64,000 bases of DNA. Origin: JAJPXI01 sp051867655. GTDB taxonomy: Bacteria; Bacillota; Clostridia; Oscillospirales; Oscillospiraceae. The notes beneath the pieces were generated by a model that saw nothing but the letters and a program-made list of their open reading frames with translations, was not told where the DNA came from and did not search any database. The translations under genes were made by a program, and so were the position numbers. The stretch lies in assembly GCA_051867655.1 (NCBI GenBank), contig JBJDYV010000113.1, positions 12,178-76,177 on the forward strand, given 5' to 3'. This document shows, piece after piece, positions 24,860 through 32,914 of the stretch; the first letter of the stretch is position 1; every line of letters begins with the position of its first letter.

Positions 24860-25846
24860 ATGGAATACTTTACTTTGAACAATGGCGTCAAGATTCCGGC
24901 ACTGGGTTTGGGCACCAACACCATCGGCAAGGAAAACCGCAACTACTGGGGTTCTCTGAACGGAGATTACCGCCCCATTTTCACCGCAGCGCAGATGGGC
25001 TACCGCATGTTTGACAATGCCCGGGGCTACCGCAACGAAGGCGGCATCGGCAACACCCTGTACGAAACCGGAATCCCCCGTGAGGATCTGTTTATCATCT
25101 CCAAGCTCCCCGGCAATCCCGAGAACACCGCCAATGAAGCGGTCATCCGCAAAACCTTTGAGGACAGCCTGCGTCTGCTGCGTGTGGATTATATTGATTT
25201 GTACATGATCCACCACCCCTGGCGGGATAACGACGGCATGGCCGCCACCTACAAGGTGCTGGAAAAGCTGCAGGAGGAGGGCCTGTGCCGGGCCATCGGA
25301 GTGTCCAATTTCACCGTGGATATGATGGAGATGCTCAGCGCCAAGTGCAACGTAGCCCCTGCGGTCAACGAGTACCAGTGCAACGTCTACGACTGGAATG
25401 ACGAGCTGACCGAGTACTGCCATGCCCACGGCATCCAACCTATCGGTTGGGGTCCCGTTCTGGGCCTGATGAATTTCCCCCAGAACGCTCCGTGGACGTT
25501 TGCTCCCGACCAGCTGAAGATGCTGGTCCAGCGCAGCCAGGGCAAGTCCGCCATTCAGGAGATCAACCGTCTGGCCGGCTACCGCGCAGCGCTGGATGAG
25601 ATGGGTGAAAAGTACGGTAAGACCTACACGCAGATCCAGCTGCGCTATAACTATCAGGCCGGCATCGTTTCCATCCCCAAGTCCTTCAGCGTCACCCACC
25701 AGAAGGAGAATCTGGAGAGCATGGATTTCGAACTCTCCGCCGAGGATTTCCGGTACCTGCACGACAAAGCCCGCGGCATCGGCGAGGTGACCGGTCCCCT
25801 GCACGCCGTGACCCACAAGGACGCCGAGCTGGCCGGCGACATTTGA
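24860..25846 (+). CDS. Aldo/keto reductase
   Basis: The product of 328 residues is a NAD(P)H-dependent TIM-barrel reductase with the catalytic tetrad visible: aspartate and tyrosine in YRMFDNARGYRNEGGIG, lysine in FIISKLPGNPEN and histidine in DLYMIHHPW. The cofactor region SIPKSFSVTHQKENLESMDF is near residue 275. It reduces a carbonyl to an alcohol, substrate unknown. Start 24860 follows AAGGAGGAAAATTT; a longer frame from 24743 has no support. It ends at a strong terminator and may be cotranscribed with the beta-propeller 225 bases upstream. Confidence 0.9.
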   Translation: MEYFTLNNGVKIPALGLGTNTIGKENRNYWGSLNGDYRPIFTAAQMGYRMFDNARGYRNEGGIGNTLYETGIPREDLFIISKLPGNPENTANEAVIRKTFEDSLRLLRVDYIDLYMIHHPWRDNDGMAATYKVLEKLQEEGLCRAIGVSNFTVDMMEMLSAKCNVAPAVNEYQCNVYDWNDELTEYCHAHGIQPIGWGPVLGLMNFPQNAPWTFAPDQLKMLVQRSQGKSAIQEINRLAGYRAALDEMGEKYGKTYTQIQLRYNYQAGIVSIPKSFSVTHQKENLESMDFELSAEDFRYLHDKARGIGEVTGPLHAVTHKDAELAGDI

Positions 25847-25888
25847 TCCATTCAAAGGGCTCGCAGCAAGCAAAATGAGCTGAAAAAT

Positions 25889-25922
25889 ACCGCAGACAGA
25901 GACTTCTGTCTGCGGTGTTTTT
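25889..25922 (+). terminator. Rho-independent terminator
   Basis: ACCGCAGACAGA at 25889-25900 and TCTGTCTGCGGT at 25905-25916 form a perfect 12-bp stem with a GACT loop, followed by GTTTTT. It ends the aldo/keto reductase transcript; on the opposite strand AAAAAT upstream makes it usable for the convergent dehydrogenase gene too. Confidence 0.85.
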
Positions 25923-25960
25923 CGTTGGCAGGACGCAAGCGTCAACTCCACAGACGCTTG

Positions 25961-27232
25961 TTACCGGACAAATGAATATGCGAGAAGCACGTTCAAACCG
26001 GCATCCGGCTCCAGACCGGCGGCGACACGGTTGAATTGCTCGTTGGCGGTGGCCAGGATCGGAACAAATAAACCGGCCTCCTTGGCCGACTTCAAGACGG
26101 TGCGCAGTGCGGTTCTGACATCTGCAACGGTAAGGGGGTCGGCATGTTCGGTGCAGAGCTTTTTGAAATACGCGGATGCCCCGTGGCAGGAACTCAGACA
26201 TTCCACAGCCGCCTGCTGTTCGATGCCCGTATGACGACAAAACAGCAACGCTTCCGACGCCAGCAAGGTGGTCACCCCCGCCAGAGCGGTGGTCAATGCC
26301 TTTGAACACTCGTCCAAGTGCTCCTGCGCGAGAGATATATAATCCCCTGCTTGTCGGCCGCACCAATCCTCCAGAACGGCGACGGTGCCGAAGGTGGAAT
26401 ATGCTCCGTACCGGCTGCTGGCGTGCATATAGCGGTCATACTGGCAGATGATCGCAGTCAGCGGCAAGGGGAAACAGCCTTGTTCTGCCATCTCCAGCGC
26501 CAGACCGAGATCCTTCATGGCTGTGGAGGTCAATGCGGTAGTGCTTTCCCATACCCGTTCCCGATGGGTGGTGCCCTTGTCTTGCAGCATGGGGCTGGCC
26601 CCCTCGGAAGACTCCAACAGGTCGTTCAGTTCTTTCCAGCCAAACCCCATACCTTCACCCGCCAACAGCATTTCGCTGTACATGGTCAGGTAGGAACAGA
26701 TCATCATGTTCACGGCAATTTTCATGCAGCGGGCCTGATCCTCGCTGCCCAGGTGCACCACGGTGCGGCCGATGTCCTTAAGGTAAGGCAATGCCGCCTG
26801 ATAGGCTGCTTCGTCTCCGCTGGCCAGAACTTTCAGCAGTCCCTGCTCGATCATAAACATGCTGCCTACGACCGGCGCATCCAAATACAAAAGCCCCTTG
26901 CTGTGCAGTGTTTTGCGAATTTTAGCCGAGAATGTCGAACTCAGCGTGCTCATTTCCACAAGAATCTGGCCCTCTCTGGCCTGACTTAACAGTCCGTTCG
27001 CGCCATGCAGAACCTCCTGCATGCTGTCATCATTTGTGATGCTCGTAAAGAATATGTCGCATTTCGCGGCGATCTCTGCCGGGGAATCCAGCAGCTCGGC
27101 CTCTCCGGCATCTAAAACCCGCTGTGCCTTGCTTTTGGTGCGGTTGTACACGTATAACTTGTGTCCCGCCTGCACCAGACGTTCCGCCATGCGGACACCC
27201 ATATTGCCGGTTCCGATCCATCCGATGGTCAT
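25961..27232 (-). CDS. 3-hydroxyisobutyrate-dehydrogenase-like NAD(P) oxidoreductase with duplicated C-terminal domain
   Basis: The 423-residue product opens with a Rossmann fold (IGWIGTGNMGVRMAERLVQA), then the family segment LDAPVVGSMFMIEQGLLKVL and the catalytic lysine region ARCMKIAVNMMI. Usual family length is about 290. Here roughly 130 further residues (about 290-423) resemble a second copy of the all-helical C-terminal domain, with KALTTALAGVTTLLASEALL and RTALRTVLKSAKEAGLFVPI. The family oxidises beta-hydroxyacids or reduces semialdehydes. The gene stands alone on the minus strand between two terminators or intergenic regions. The repeated domain may build an intramolecular version of the usual dimer interface. 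Confidence 0.8.
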   Translation of the reverse strand: MTIGWIGTGNMGVRMAERLVQAGHKLYVYNRTKSKAQRVLDAGEAELLDSPAEIAAKCDIFFTSITNDDSMQEVLHGANGLLSQAREGQILVEMSTLSSTFSAKIRKTLHSKGLLYLDAPVVGSMFMIEQGLLKVLASGDEAAYQAALPYLKDIGRTVVHLGSEDQARCMKIAVNMMICSYLTMYSEMLLAGEGMGFGWKELNDLLESSEGASPMLQDKGTTHRERVWESTTALTSTAMKDLGLALEMAEQGCFPLPLTAIICQYDRYMHASSRYGAYSTFGTVAVLEDWCGRQAGDYISLAQEHLDECSKALTTALAGVTTLLASEALLFCRHTGIEQQAAVECLSSCHGASAYFKKLCTEHADPLTVADVRTALRTVLKSAKEAGLFVPILATANEQFNRVAAGLEPDAGLNVLLAYSFVR

Positions 27233-27884
27233 ACATTGTCCTCCAAGCTAAAATATATCTTTTTGTGCAAGCCCGTACAGGGTGCGGAAATCGAAATGTC
27301 CCCCCCTTTTCGGAAGCAGATTGCCGGATCTTTATACCATTGTATCATAAATCGCTTGCGCTGTTTGTAAATTGTTTGACGCAGCAAATTGTTTTGAGCC
27401 AATCGGAACAACAGTGCTGCAGGCTCCCTAAAAAACTAAGTATCATAAAATGGGACGAAGTATGCGGCTGTTTGCATTGAGATTATAACAATTTAGACAA
27501 ATCTGTATGAAATATTTTTTCCGTTATGTAAAGTTTTTTACAGAGTATTTATTTTATCTATGGTAATATTCATGTAAATTAAACAATACAAACCCTTGCA
27601 TGAAAGATCAGACGATTTCATATAGCTGCAAGAAAAAGTATGGATGCCAGGCGTGGATATGCGTGTGCATCGTAAATACGTGGTGTCAAGAGCCAATCTT
27701 TTTCCAAATAGTTTCCCTGTCCCCGGCGTCGGTCATGAACACAGCTCGTTGCTTGGGTGTTTTGAGCTGTGTTCATGACTGAAATAAACAGATATGTGAG
27801 GTGAGGTGCACGCCAGTTACAAATACCCCAGTTTCAATAATGGTTCGATACCCGAGGGAAATTGTAAAGAGGAGATGACTAATT
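27233..27884. other. Long divergent intergenic region
   Basis: These 652 bases separate the minus-strand dehydrogenase from the transporter operon and hold no supported gene. They are AT-rich in the middle (27481-27600) and contain a long inverted repeat at 27732-27779. Promoters for both directions presumably lie here, but no clean pair of -35 and -10 boxes stood out. Confidence 0.5.
27732..27779. repeat. Perfect 16-bp inverted repeat upstream of the SLC13-type transporter gene
   Basis: GTCATGAACACAGCTC at 27732-27747 is exactly complementary to GAGCTGTGTTCATGAC at 27764-27779, with a 16-base spacer. It ends 105 bases before the transporter start. It may act as a terminator-like stem in the leader or as two operator half-sites. 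Confidence 0.55.
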
Positions 27885-29285
27885 ATGAAGACTGTTGCGA
27901 AAACCGAATCAAAAAGCTTAGTCAAAACCATTATCAGCTGTGCGATAGCAATTGCCTTTATTTTGCTTGCACTCTTTCTTCCCCCGCCCGAAGGTCTGTC
28001 CCTTGCGGGCTGGCGCGCGATTTGGGTTCTGTGCGTCGCTGTGACCTTGTGGGTATCCGAAGTGGTACCCAACATTATCGCCTCGTTGACGATCATTGTC
28101 CTGGTCCCGCTTTTGGGCATCATGGATCAGGGAGCGACATTTTCGGCCACCGGCCAGAACGGCATGTTTTTTATGCTGGCTTGCTTTGGCATTGCGGCGG
28201 CCTTTGCAAACACCAATTTGCCCAAGCTGCTTCTTCGCCTAATCCTGCGGATTGTCGGCAATAACTCCAAGGGCATTGTCTTCGGCTTCGTGGTCATTGC
28301 CGCCGTGGTTTCCGTGTTCATTGCAGACGGTGCCGCCATCACCATGGTTGCTGCACTGGGCGCAAGTCTGCTGGCCCTCATCGGCGCAGAAAAGGGAAAG
28401 TCCGGCCTTGGCAAAGGCATCATGATCGGCGCCGTGTACGGCGGCCTTGCCGGCGGCGTTATGTTCCCCATGTCCGGCATCAGCAATGTTGTCGGTATCA
28501 GCCTGATCAACTCCATGGGCTATGATATTACGTTCGGTCAGTGGGCAATCCTGGGTATTCCCGTCTCCATCGTTTCCGTCGTTGTAACCGGCTGGCTGCT
28601 AGTCCGCTGGTGCAAACCGGAGAAGCTCACAGATAATCAGTATCAAATGCTGGTGGATGAGTGCAAGGGCGCGAAGATCGGCTCGAACGAGATCAAACTT
28701 TTCGTCATCATCGCATGCATGATGTACTGCTTTATCTTTACGCACATCAACATGGCACTGGTTGCCGCCGGCGGCGCAATTGCCATGATGCTTCCCGGTA
28801 TCCGCCTTTGCACCGGTGAGGACTACAGAAAGAATGTCATGATTGACGCGGTTATGCTTCTGGCCTGTATCAACCCCCTGATCACGGCGTTCAGCAACGA
28901 AGGCGTTGGCGCATGGCTGTGCAACCTCGCGTTCAAGGGCGCAGCCAACTGGAATTGGCTCTTCGTGGTGTTTATGATCTGCCTGATGACCATGGTCGTC
29001 CACTTCTTCGTGCCCGGCAGCGCCCCCGTCAACGGCATCTGCCTGACCGTCATGCTGCCGGTGGCTCTGCTGGCCAACGTCAGCCCCCTCGTGTGCGGCT
29101 TCTGCATCTTCTGGTTTGCAGCTCCCATCTGGTTCATGCCCACCGATGCCTGCTATATGCTTACTTACGGCTTCGGTTACTACAAATTCCGTGATATTTT
29201 CTCTGTCGGTTGGAAACCGCAGATTGCAATGTTCATATACACCGTAGGTATTGTTGGGATCTGTCATTTGCTTTTCGGCATCTGA
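27885..29285 (+). CDS. SLC13/DASS-type anion transporter (second copy)
   Basis: The 466-residue polytopic protein has about twelve hydrophobic segments and the DASS pattern: LFLPPPEGLSLAGWRAIWVL, then LWVSEVVPNIIASLTIIVLV near residue 60, and MSGISNVVGISLINSMGYD. This family carries di- and tricarboxylates, sulfate or aromatic acids with sodium. The ATG at 27885 follows AAAGAGGAGATG. It is the first gene of a run of same-strand genes to 34921, so it probably imports the substrate of the dehydrogenases and beta-propeller that follow. Confidence 0.82.
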   Translation: MKTVAKTESKSLVKTIISCAIAIAFILLALFLPPPEGLSLAGWRAIWVLCVAVTLWVSEVVPNIIASLTIIVLVPLLGIMDQGATFSATGQNGMFFMLACFGIAAAFANTNLPKLLLRLILRIVGNNSKGIVFGFVVIAAVVSVFIADGAAITMVAALGASLLALIGAEKGKSGLGKGIMIGAVYGGLAGGVMFPMSGISNVVGISLINSMGYDITFGQWAILGIPVSIVSVVVTGWLLVRWCKPEKLTDNQYQMLVDECKGAKIGSNEIKLFVIIACMMYCFIFTHINMALVAAGGAIAMMLPGIRLCTGEDYRKNVMIDAVMLLACINPLITAFSNEGVGAWLCNLAFKGAANWNWLFVVFMICLMTMVVHFFVPGSAPVNGICLTVMLPVALLANVSPLVCGFCIFWFAAPIWFMPTDACYMLTYGFGYYKFRDIFSVGWKPQIAMFIYTVGIVGICHLLFGI

Positions 29286-29311
29286 CAACCATCACATAAG
29301 GTTTGTTCGCA

Positions 29312-29354
29312 CAGGGAAGGGATCCTGCCTCAGAGAATCGGAATCCCTTCCCTG
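29312..29354 (+). terminator. Intra-cluster hairpin, possible attenuator
   Basis: CAGGGAAGGGAT at 29312-29323 pairs perfectly with ATCCCTTCCCTG at 29343-29354 around a 19-base loop. It lies between the transporter and the first MDR dehydrogenase. There is no T run, so it may reduce rather than stop downstream transcription or stabilise an RNA end. Confidence 0.4.
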
Positions 29355-29421
29355 ACGAGCTTCTGATCAGGTAATTTCAAATTTCGGCATTTCCACAACT
29401 TCCATCCGGAAGGAGAACGAT

Positions 29422-30525
29422 ATGAAACGTTACAGACAGATCATCATCATGGAACCCGGGCATGTGGAATTCCGCGACGATCCTCTTGACCTGCTGGAAG
29501 ATACCTATGCCCGCATCAAGCCCCTGAGCATTCCGTTGGAGCCGGACGAGGTCGCCGGCAACACGCTGTACTCGCTTCTGAGTGTGGGCACGGAAATGAA
29601 TTTTTACCTGGGCAACTACATAAACAGTCCCGTCGTGGCGAAATATCCCCGGCACTGCGGCTACGCCTGCTCCTTCCGGGTGGAGGCAGTGGGCTCAGAT
29701 GTTACCGACGTCAAACCGGGAGATATTTGCTACTGCAGAGGACCCCACGCCACCATCCAGCGTGTGCGACGGCGCGACTTAGTCAAGCTGCCGGAGGGGA
29801 TGGATCCCCGCCGTGCCCCCTTCACCAAGTTCATGTGTGTGGGCATGACCACTTTGACCGATTCCTACGCCAAGCCGCCCGCCAAAGTTATGGTCAGCGG
29901 ACTGGGCATCATCGGGGTAATGGCTGCTCAAGTGTTTCAGCGCTGCGGCTACAATGTGATCGGCGTAGACCCGTCGCAGGCCCGTCGCGAACTGGCCCGA
30001 CAGTGCGGTATCACGAAGGTCTTTGCACAGCCGCCTCTGGACGACCCGGAGTACGGCGGGCAGATATCGCTGGCTCTCGAATGCTCCAGCGTGGAGTCGG
30101 GCGCCATGGGGTGCGCCAGAATGGTCCGGCGCTTCGGCGAGGTCGTTCTGGTCGCCACGCACCTGGTGCGTACGGAGGACCGCCAGATGAACGAACTGCT
30201 CAATGTCATTTACCGCAACAATGTAACCTTCAAGGGCGGCGTCGAGTGGAAGATCCCCGTATATGAGCCGGATTTCAGCGCCTCGAAAAACACCGCGCAG
30301 TTGGGCAACGATGTGCCGGCCGTTTATCACGCGCCGTACAGCATTCAGAACAGCTATGAGATGAATATGAAGGCCGCCGTGCAGTGGCTGGCCGAGGGCT
30401 CGATTCTGGTTGACCATCTTTACGATCTGCACGATCCCCGCAACTGCACGCAGATTTACAAGGATGTCAGTGAGAAGAAGAATATCAAACCGGCTCTAAT
30501 GTTTGACTGGAGTCAGGTGGACTGA
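29422..30525 (+). CDS. Medium-chain dehydrogenase/reductase without zinc sites (tandem copy A)
   Basis: The product of 367 residues has a medium-chain dehydrogenase architecture with the SxGTE-type N-terminal signature (YSLLSVGTEMNFYLG) and a Rossmann domain (MVSGLGIIGVMAAQVFQRCG). The usual GHE zinc motif is replaced around KYPRHCGYACSFRVEAVG and the four-cysteine structural zinc loop is absent. This resembles the BchC-like branch of the superfamily. It is 32 bases upstream of a close paralog. The redox role and substrate are unknown; context suggests a step on an imported carboxylate or glycoside-derived compound. Confidence 0.75.
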   Translation: MKRYRQIIIMEPGHVEFRDDPLDLLEDTYARIKPLSIPLEPDEVAGNTLYSLLSVGTEMNFYLGNYINSPVVAKYPRHCGYACSFRVEAVGSDVTDVKPGDICYCRGPHATIQRVRRRDLVKLPEGMDPRRAPFTKFMCVGMTTLTDSYAKPPAKVMVSGLGIIGVMAAQVFQRCGYNVIGVDPSQARRELARQCGITKVFAQPPLDDPEYGGQISLALECSSVESGAMGCARMVRRFGEVVLVATHLVRTEDRQMNELLNVIYRNNVTFKGGVEWKIPVYEPDFSASKNTAQLGNDVPAVYHAPYSIQNSYEMNMKAAVQWLAEGSILVDHLYDLHDPRNCTQIYKDVSEKKNIKPALMFDWSQVD

Positions 30526-30557
30526 CCGGCGCGACCGATCAAAATGACGAGGACTTT

Positions 30558-31667
30558 ATGCCTATGAAAGATTACAAACAAATCATTATCATGCAGCCCA
30601 ATGACGCGCAATTTCGCGATGACCCGCTGGAGCTGCTTCCGGACGCCTATGGCCGCATCAAACCCATGAGCATCCCTCTGGAGCCGGACGAGGTCGCAGG
30701 CAATACCCTGTACTCCCTGCTGAGCATCGGCACGGAAATGAATTTCTACCTGGGCAACTACATTGGCAGCGCTGTCGTGGCAAAATATCCCCGCTACTGC
30801 GGCTATGCCTGCTGCTTCCAGGTGGAGGCGGTCGGTTCGGCCGTCACCGACATCAAGCCGGGTGACCTTTGCTACTGCCGCGGCCCGCATGCTTCCATCC
30901 AGCGTCTGCGCCGCCGCGACCTTGTTAAGCTGCCCGAAGGGATGGACCCCCGCCGCGCACCCTTTGTCAAGTTTATGTGTGTTGGCATGAGCTCCCTGAC
31001 CGATTCCTATGCCAAGCCCCCTGCCAAGGTCATGGTCACCGGTTTGGGAAACATCGGTCTGATGGCCGCTCAGGTGTTCCAGCGCTGTGGCTATGACGTG
31101 ATTGCCGTGGGCCGCGGTCAGACCGGCATCAATCTGGCCCGCCAGTGCGGTCTGAAGAAGGTTTTCAACGAAGTGCCGCTGAATGATCCAAACTACGCCG
31201 GTCAGATCGCCCTGGCTCTGGAATGCACCAGTAACGAGGCGGTCGCTCTGGCCAGCGCAAAAATGGTCCGCCGTTTCGGCGAGGTCATCCTTGTGGCGAC
31301 CCATCTGGTCGGCACTGGAAATTATCAGATGAACGATCTGCTGAATGTCATCTACCGCAACAACGTAACCATCAAGGGCGGCGCCGAGTGGCGGATCCCC
31401 TTGTATGAGCCGGATTTCAGCGCCTCGAAAAACACCGCGCAGCTAGGCAACGATGTGCCGGCCGTTTATCATGCGCCGTACAGTATTCAAAACAGTTATG
31501 AGATGAATATGAAGGCTGCTCTGCAGTGGTTGAACGAGGGTTCGGTCATTGTCGATCCGCTCTACGAACTAAAGGATCCGCGCGACTGCGCCAAAGTATA
31601 CAAGGAAACCAGCGAGCGCAAGCACACCAAACCTGCCTTGATGTTCGACTGGACTAAGGTGGACTAA
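30558..31667 (+). CDS. Medium-chain dehydrogenase/reductase without zinc sites (tandem copy B)
   Basis: The 369-residue product is a close paralog of the preceding gene, with the same SIGTEMNFYLG signature, KYPRYCGYACCFQVEAVG segment and Rossmann turn TGLGNIGLMAAQVFQRCG. It likewise lacks recognisable zinc ligands. Near the 3' end a tract (31404-31517) is almost identical in DNA to 30262-30375 of copy A, including a 39-base identical run, while the rest of the genes differ more. ATG 30558 or 30564 can serve as start. The two proteins may form a heterodimer or act on two related substrates. Confidence 0.75.
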   Translation: MPMKDYKQIIIMQPNDAQFRDDPLELLPDAYGRIKPMSIPLEPDEVAGNTLYSLLSIGTEMNFYLGNYIGSAVVAKYPRYCGYACCFQVEAVGSAVTDIKPGDLCYCRGPHASIQRLRRRDLVKLPEGMDPRRAPFVKFMCVGMSSLTDSYAKPPAKVMVTGLGNIGLMAAQVFQRCGYDVIAVGRGQTGINLARQCGLKKVFNEVPLNDPNYAGQIALALECTSNEAVALASAKMVRRFGEVILVATHLVGTGNYQMNDLLNVIYRNNVTIKGGAEWRIPLYEPDFSASKNTAQLGNDVPAVYHAPYSIQNSYEMNMKAALQWLNEGSVIVDPLYELKDPRDCAKVYKETSERKHTKPALMFDWTKVD

Positions 31668-31774
31668 TTGTCCGTTTTGGCAGAGGGTATGTGGGATTTG
31701 ATTTTGAACACCCTTTGCCGAACAAATATGGAAAGACGCAAAAACACAATATAGCTGTGAAAGGTAGGTTTCCT

Positions 31775-32890
31775 ATGAACTTCGATTTCAAAAATATCGA
31801 CATCAATCTGGCCAATCTGATTTTACAGTCCGTTTTTCCCACCAACATCATCCTGACGGACGACAAAGGAGTCCCCTCTGTCATGGTTCGCATCCCAAAG
31901 TTGACTCTAAAGGAACTGGGCATCAGCGACAGTGACGAGGTTCACCCTGCATTCATTGTCAACGGCAAGGAAGTTGAGGCTCTGTATTTCTCCAAGTACC
32001 CCAACGTCGTGGTGGATGGCGTGGCGGCATCCCTTCCCAACGAGATCCCTCAGGGTGGTATGTCCGTGACCGACAGCATCAAGGCCTGTAATAACAAGGG
32101 CAAAGGCTGGCACCTGATGTCGCGTGCCGAGTATGCGCTTATCGCGTTGGTTTGCGTGCAGCAGGGATATCAGCCCAAGGGCAATAACTGCGCCGGTAAG
32201 GACTACCGCGACAAGATCTCCACTGCCGTGCGCACCGGCGAGAAGTTCGTCCATACCTTTACCGGAACCGGCCCGGAGGCATGGTACCATAACAATTCCT
32301 ACTCCGGAATCGCCGACCTGAATGGAAACACCTGTGACTGGATCGGCGCGGTCCGTCTGAGCTACGGCGAGCTGCAGGTACTGCCCAACAACGACAGCGC
32401 TGACAACACCAACTCTCAGGATATCGACAGCGACAAGTGGATGGCGATTGACGGTACCACCGGCGAGTACATCAAGCCCCAGGGCGACGGCAAGACACCC
32501 AACAGCCTGAAGCTGGACTTCTATGGACGGGATACCAGCAGTCACGATCCCACCCTGTTCGTAGGCTGGCAGTGGATCACCGGCGAGATTACCAACTCTC
32601 TGGATAAGCGTCGCGGTATGCCCTTCGGCACCACCGTCGCGGAAATGTCTATCTGCGAAAAGGCAAAGGAAAAGCTGAAAGCGCTATGCCTTCTGCCTCC
32701 TTATGATGACCCCAACATTTATGGCAGCACGCGGTTCTTTGCCAACAACGGAAAAGCAGATGCCCGCTGCTTCTGCGGCGGACGCGAGCTGGATCGCGGC
32801 GACTCCGGCGTATTCTTCTGCCGCATTGGCGATGTGATGGAATATGCCACCCCCGGCACCGGTTTCCGCTGTGCCTACGCACAGTTTTAA
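31775..32890 (+). CDS. Phage-tail-fibre/FGE-like C-type-lectin-fold protein
   Basis: The product of 371 residues has a layout I associate with prophage and tail-fibre proteins that carry a formylglycine-generating-enzyme-like C-type lectin fold: DEVHPAFIVNGKEVEALYFS, then NNKGKGWHLMSRAEYALIAL, GTGPEAWYHNNSYSGIADLN and a final ARCFCGGRELDRGDSGVFFC with a GFRCAYAQF end. Such domains bind ligands; some are the variable proteins of diversity-generating retroelements. No reverse transcriptase or template repeat is visible here. ATG 31775 follows AAAGGTAGGTTTCCT. Its position inside a metabolic gene run, 24 bases before the beta-propeller gene, is odd. It could be a ligand-binding or maturation protein. 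No signal peptide is evident. Confidence 0.6.
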   Translation: MNFDFKNIDINLANLILQSVFPTNIILTDDKGVPSVMVRIPKLTLKELGISDSDEVHPAFIVNGKEVEALYFSKYPNVVVDGVAASLPNEIPQGGMSVTDSIKACNNKGKGWHLMSRAEYALIALVCVQQGYQPKGNNCAGKDYRDKISTAVRTGEKFVHTFTGTGPEAWYHNNSYSGIADLNGNTCDWIGAVRLSYGELQVLPNNDSADNTNSQDIDSDKWMAIDGTTGEYIKPQGDGKTPNSLKLDFYGRDTSSHDPTLFVGWQWITGEITNSLDKRRGMPFGTTVAEMSICEKAKEKLKALCLLPPYDDPNIYGSTRFFANNGKADARCFCGGRELDRGDSGVFFCRIGDVMEYATPGTGFRCAYAQF

Positions 32891-32914
32891 GTCAAGAACA
32901 GGAGGTTTTGTACC

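Noticed and set aside
31775..32890. Active diversity-generating retroelement target
   Set aside because: The lectin-like end is present, but the coding region is not enriched in AAY codons and no reverse transcriptase or template repeat lies in the window.
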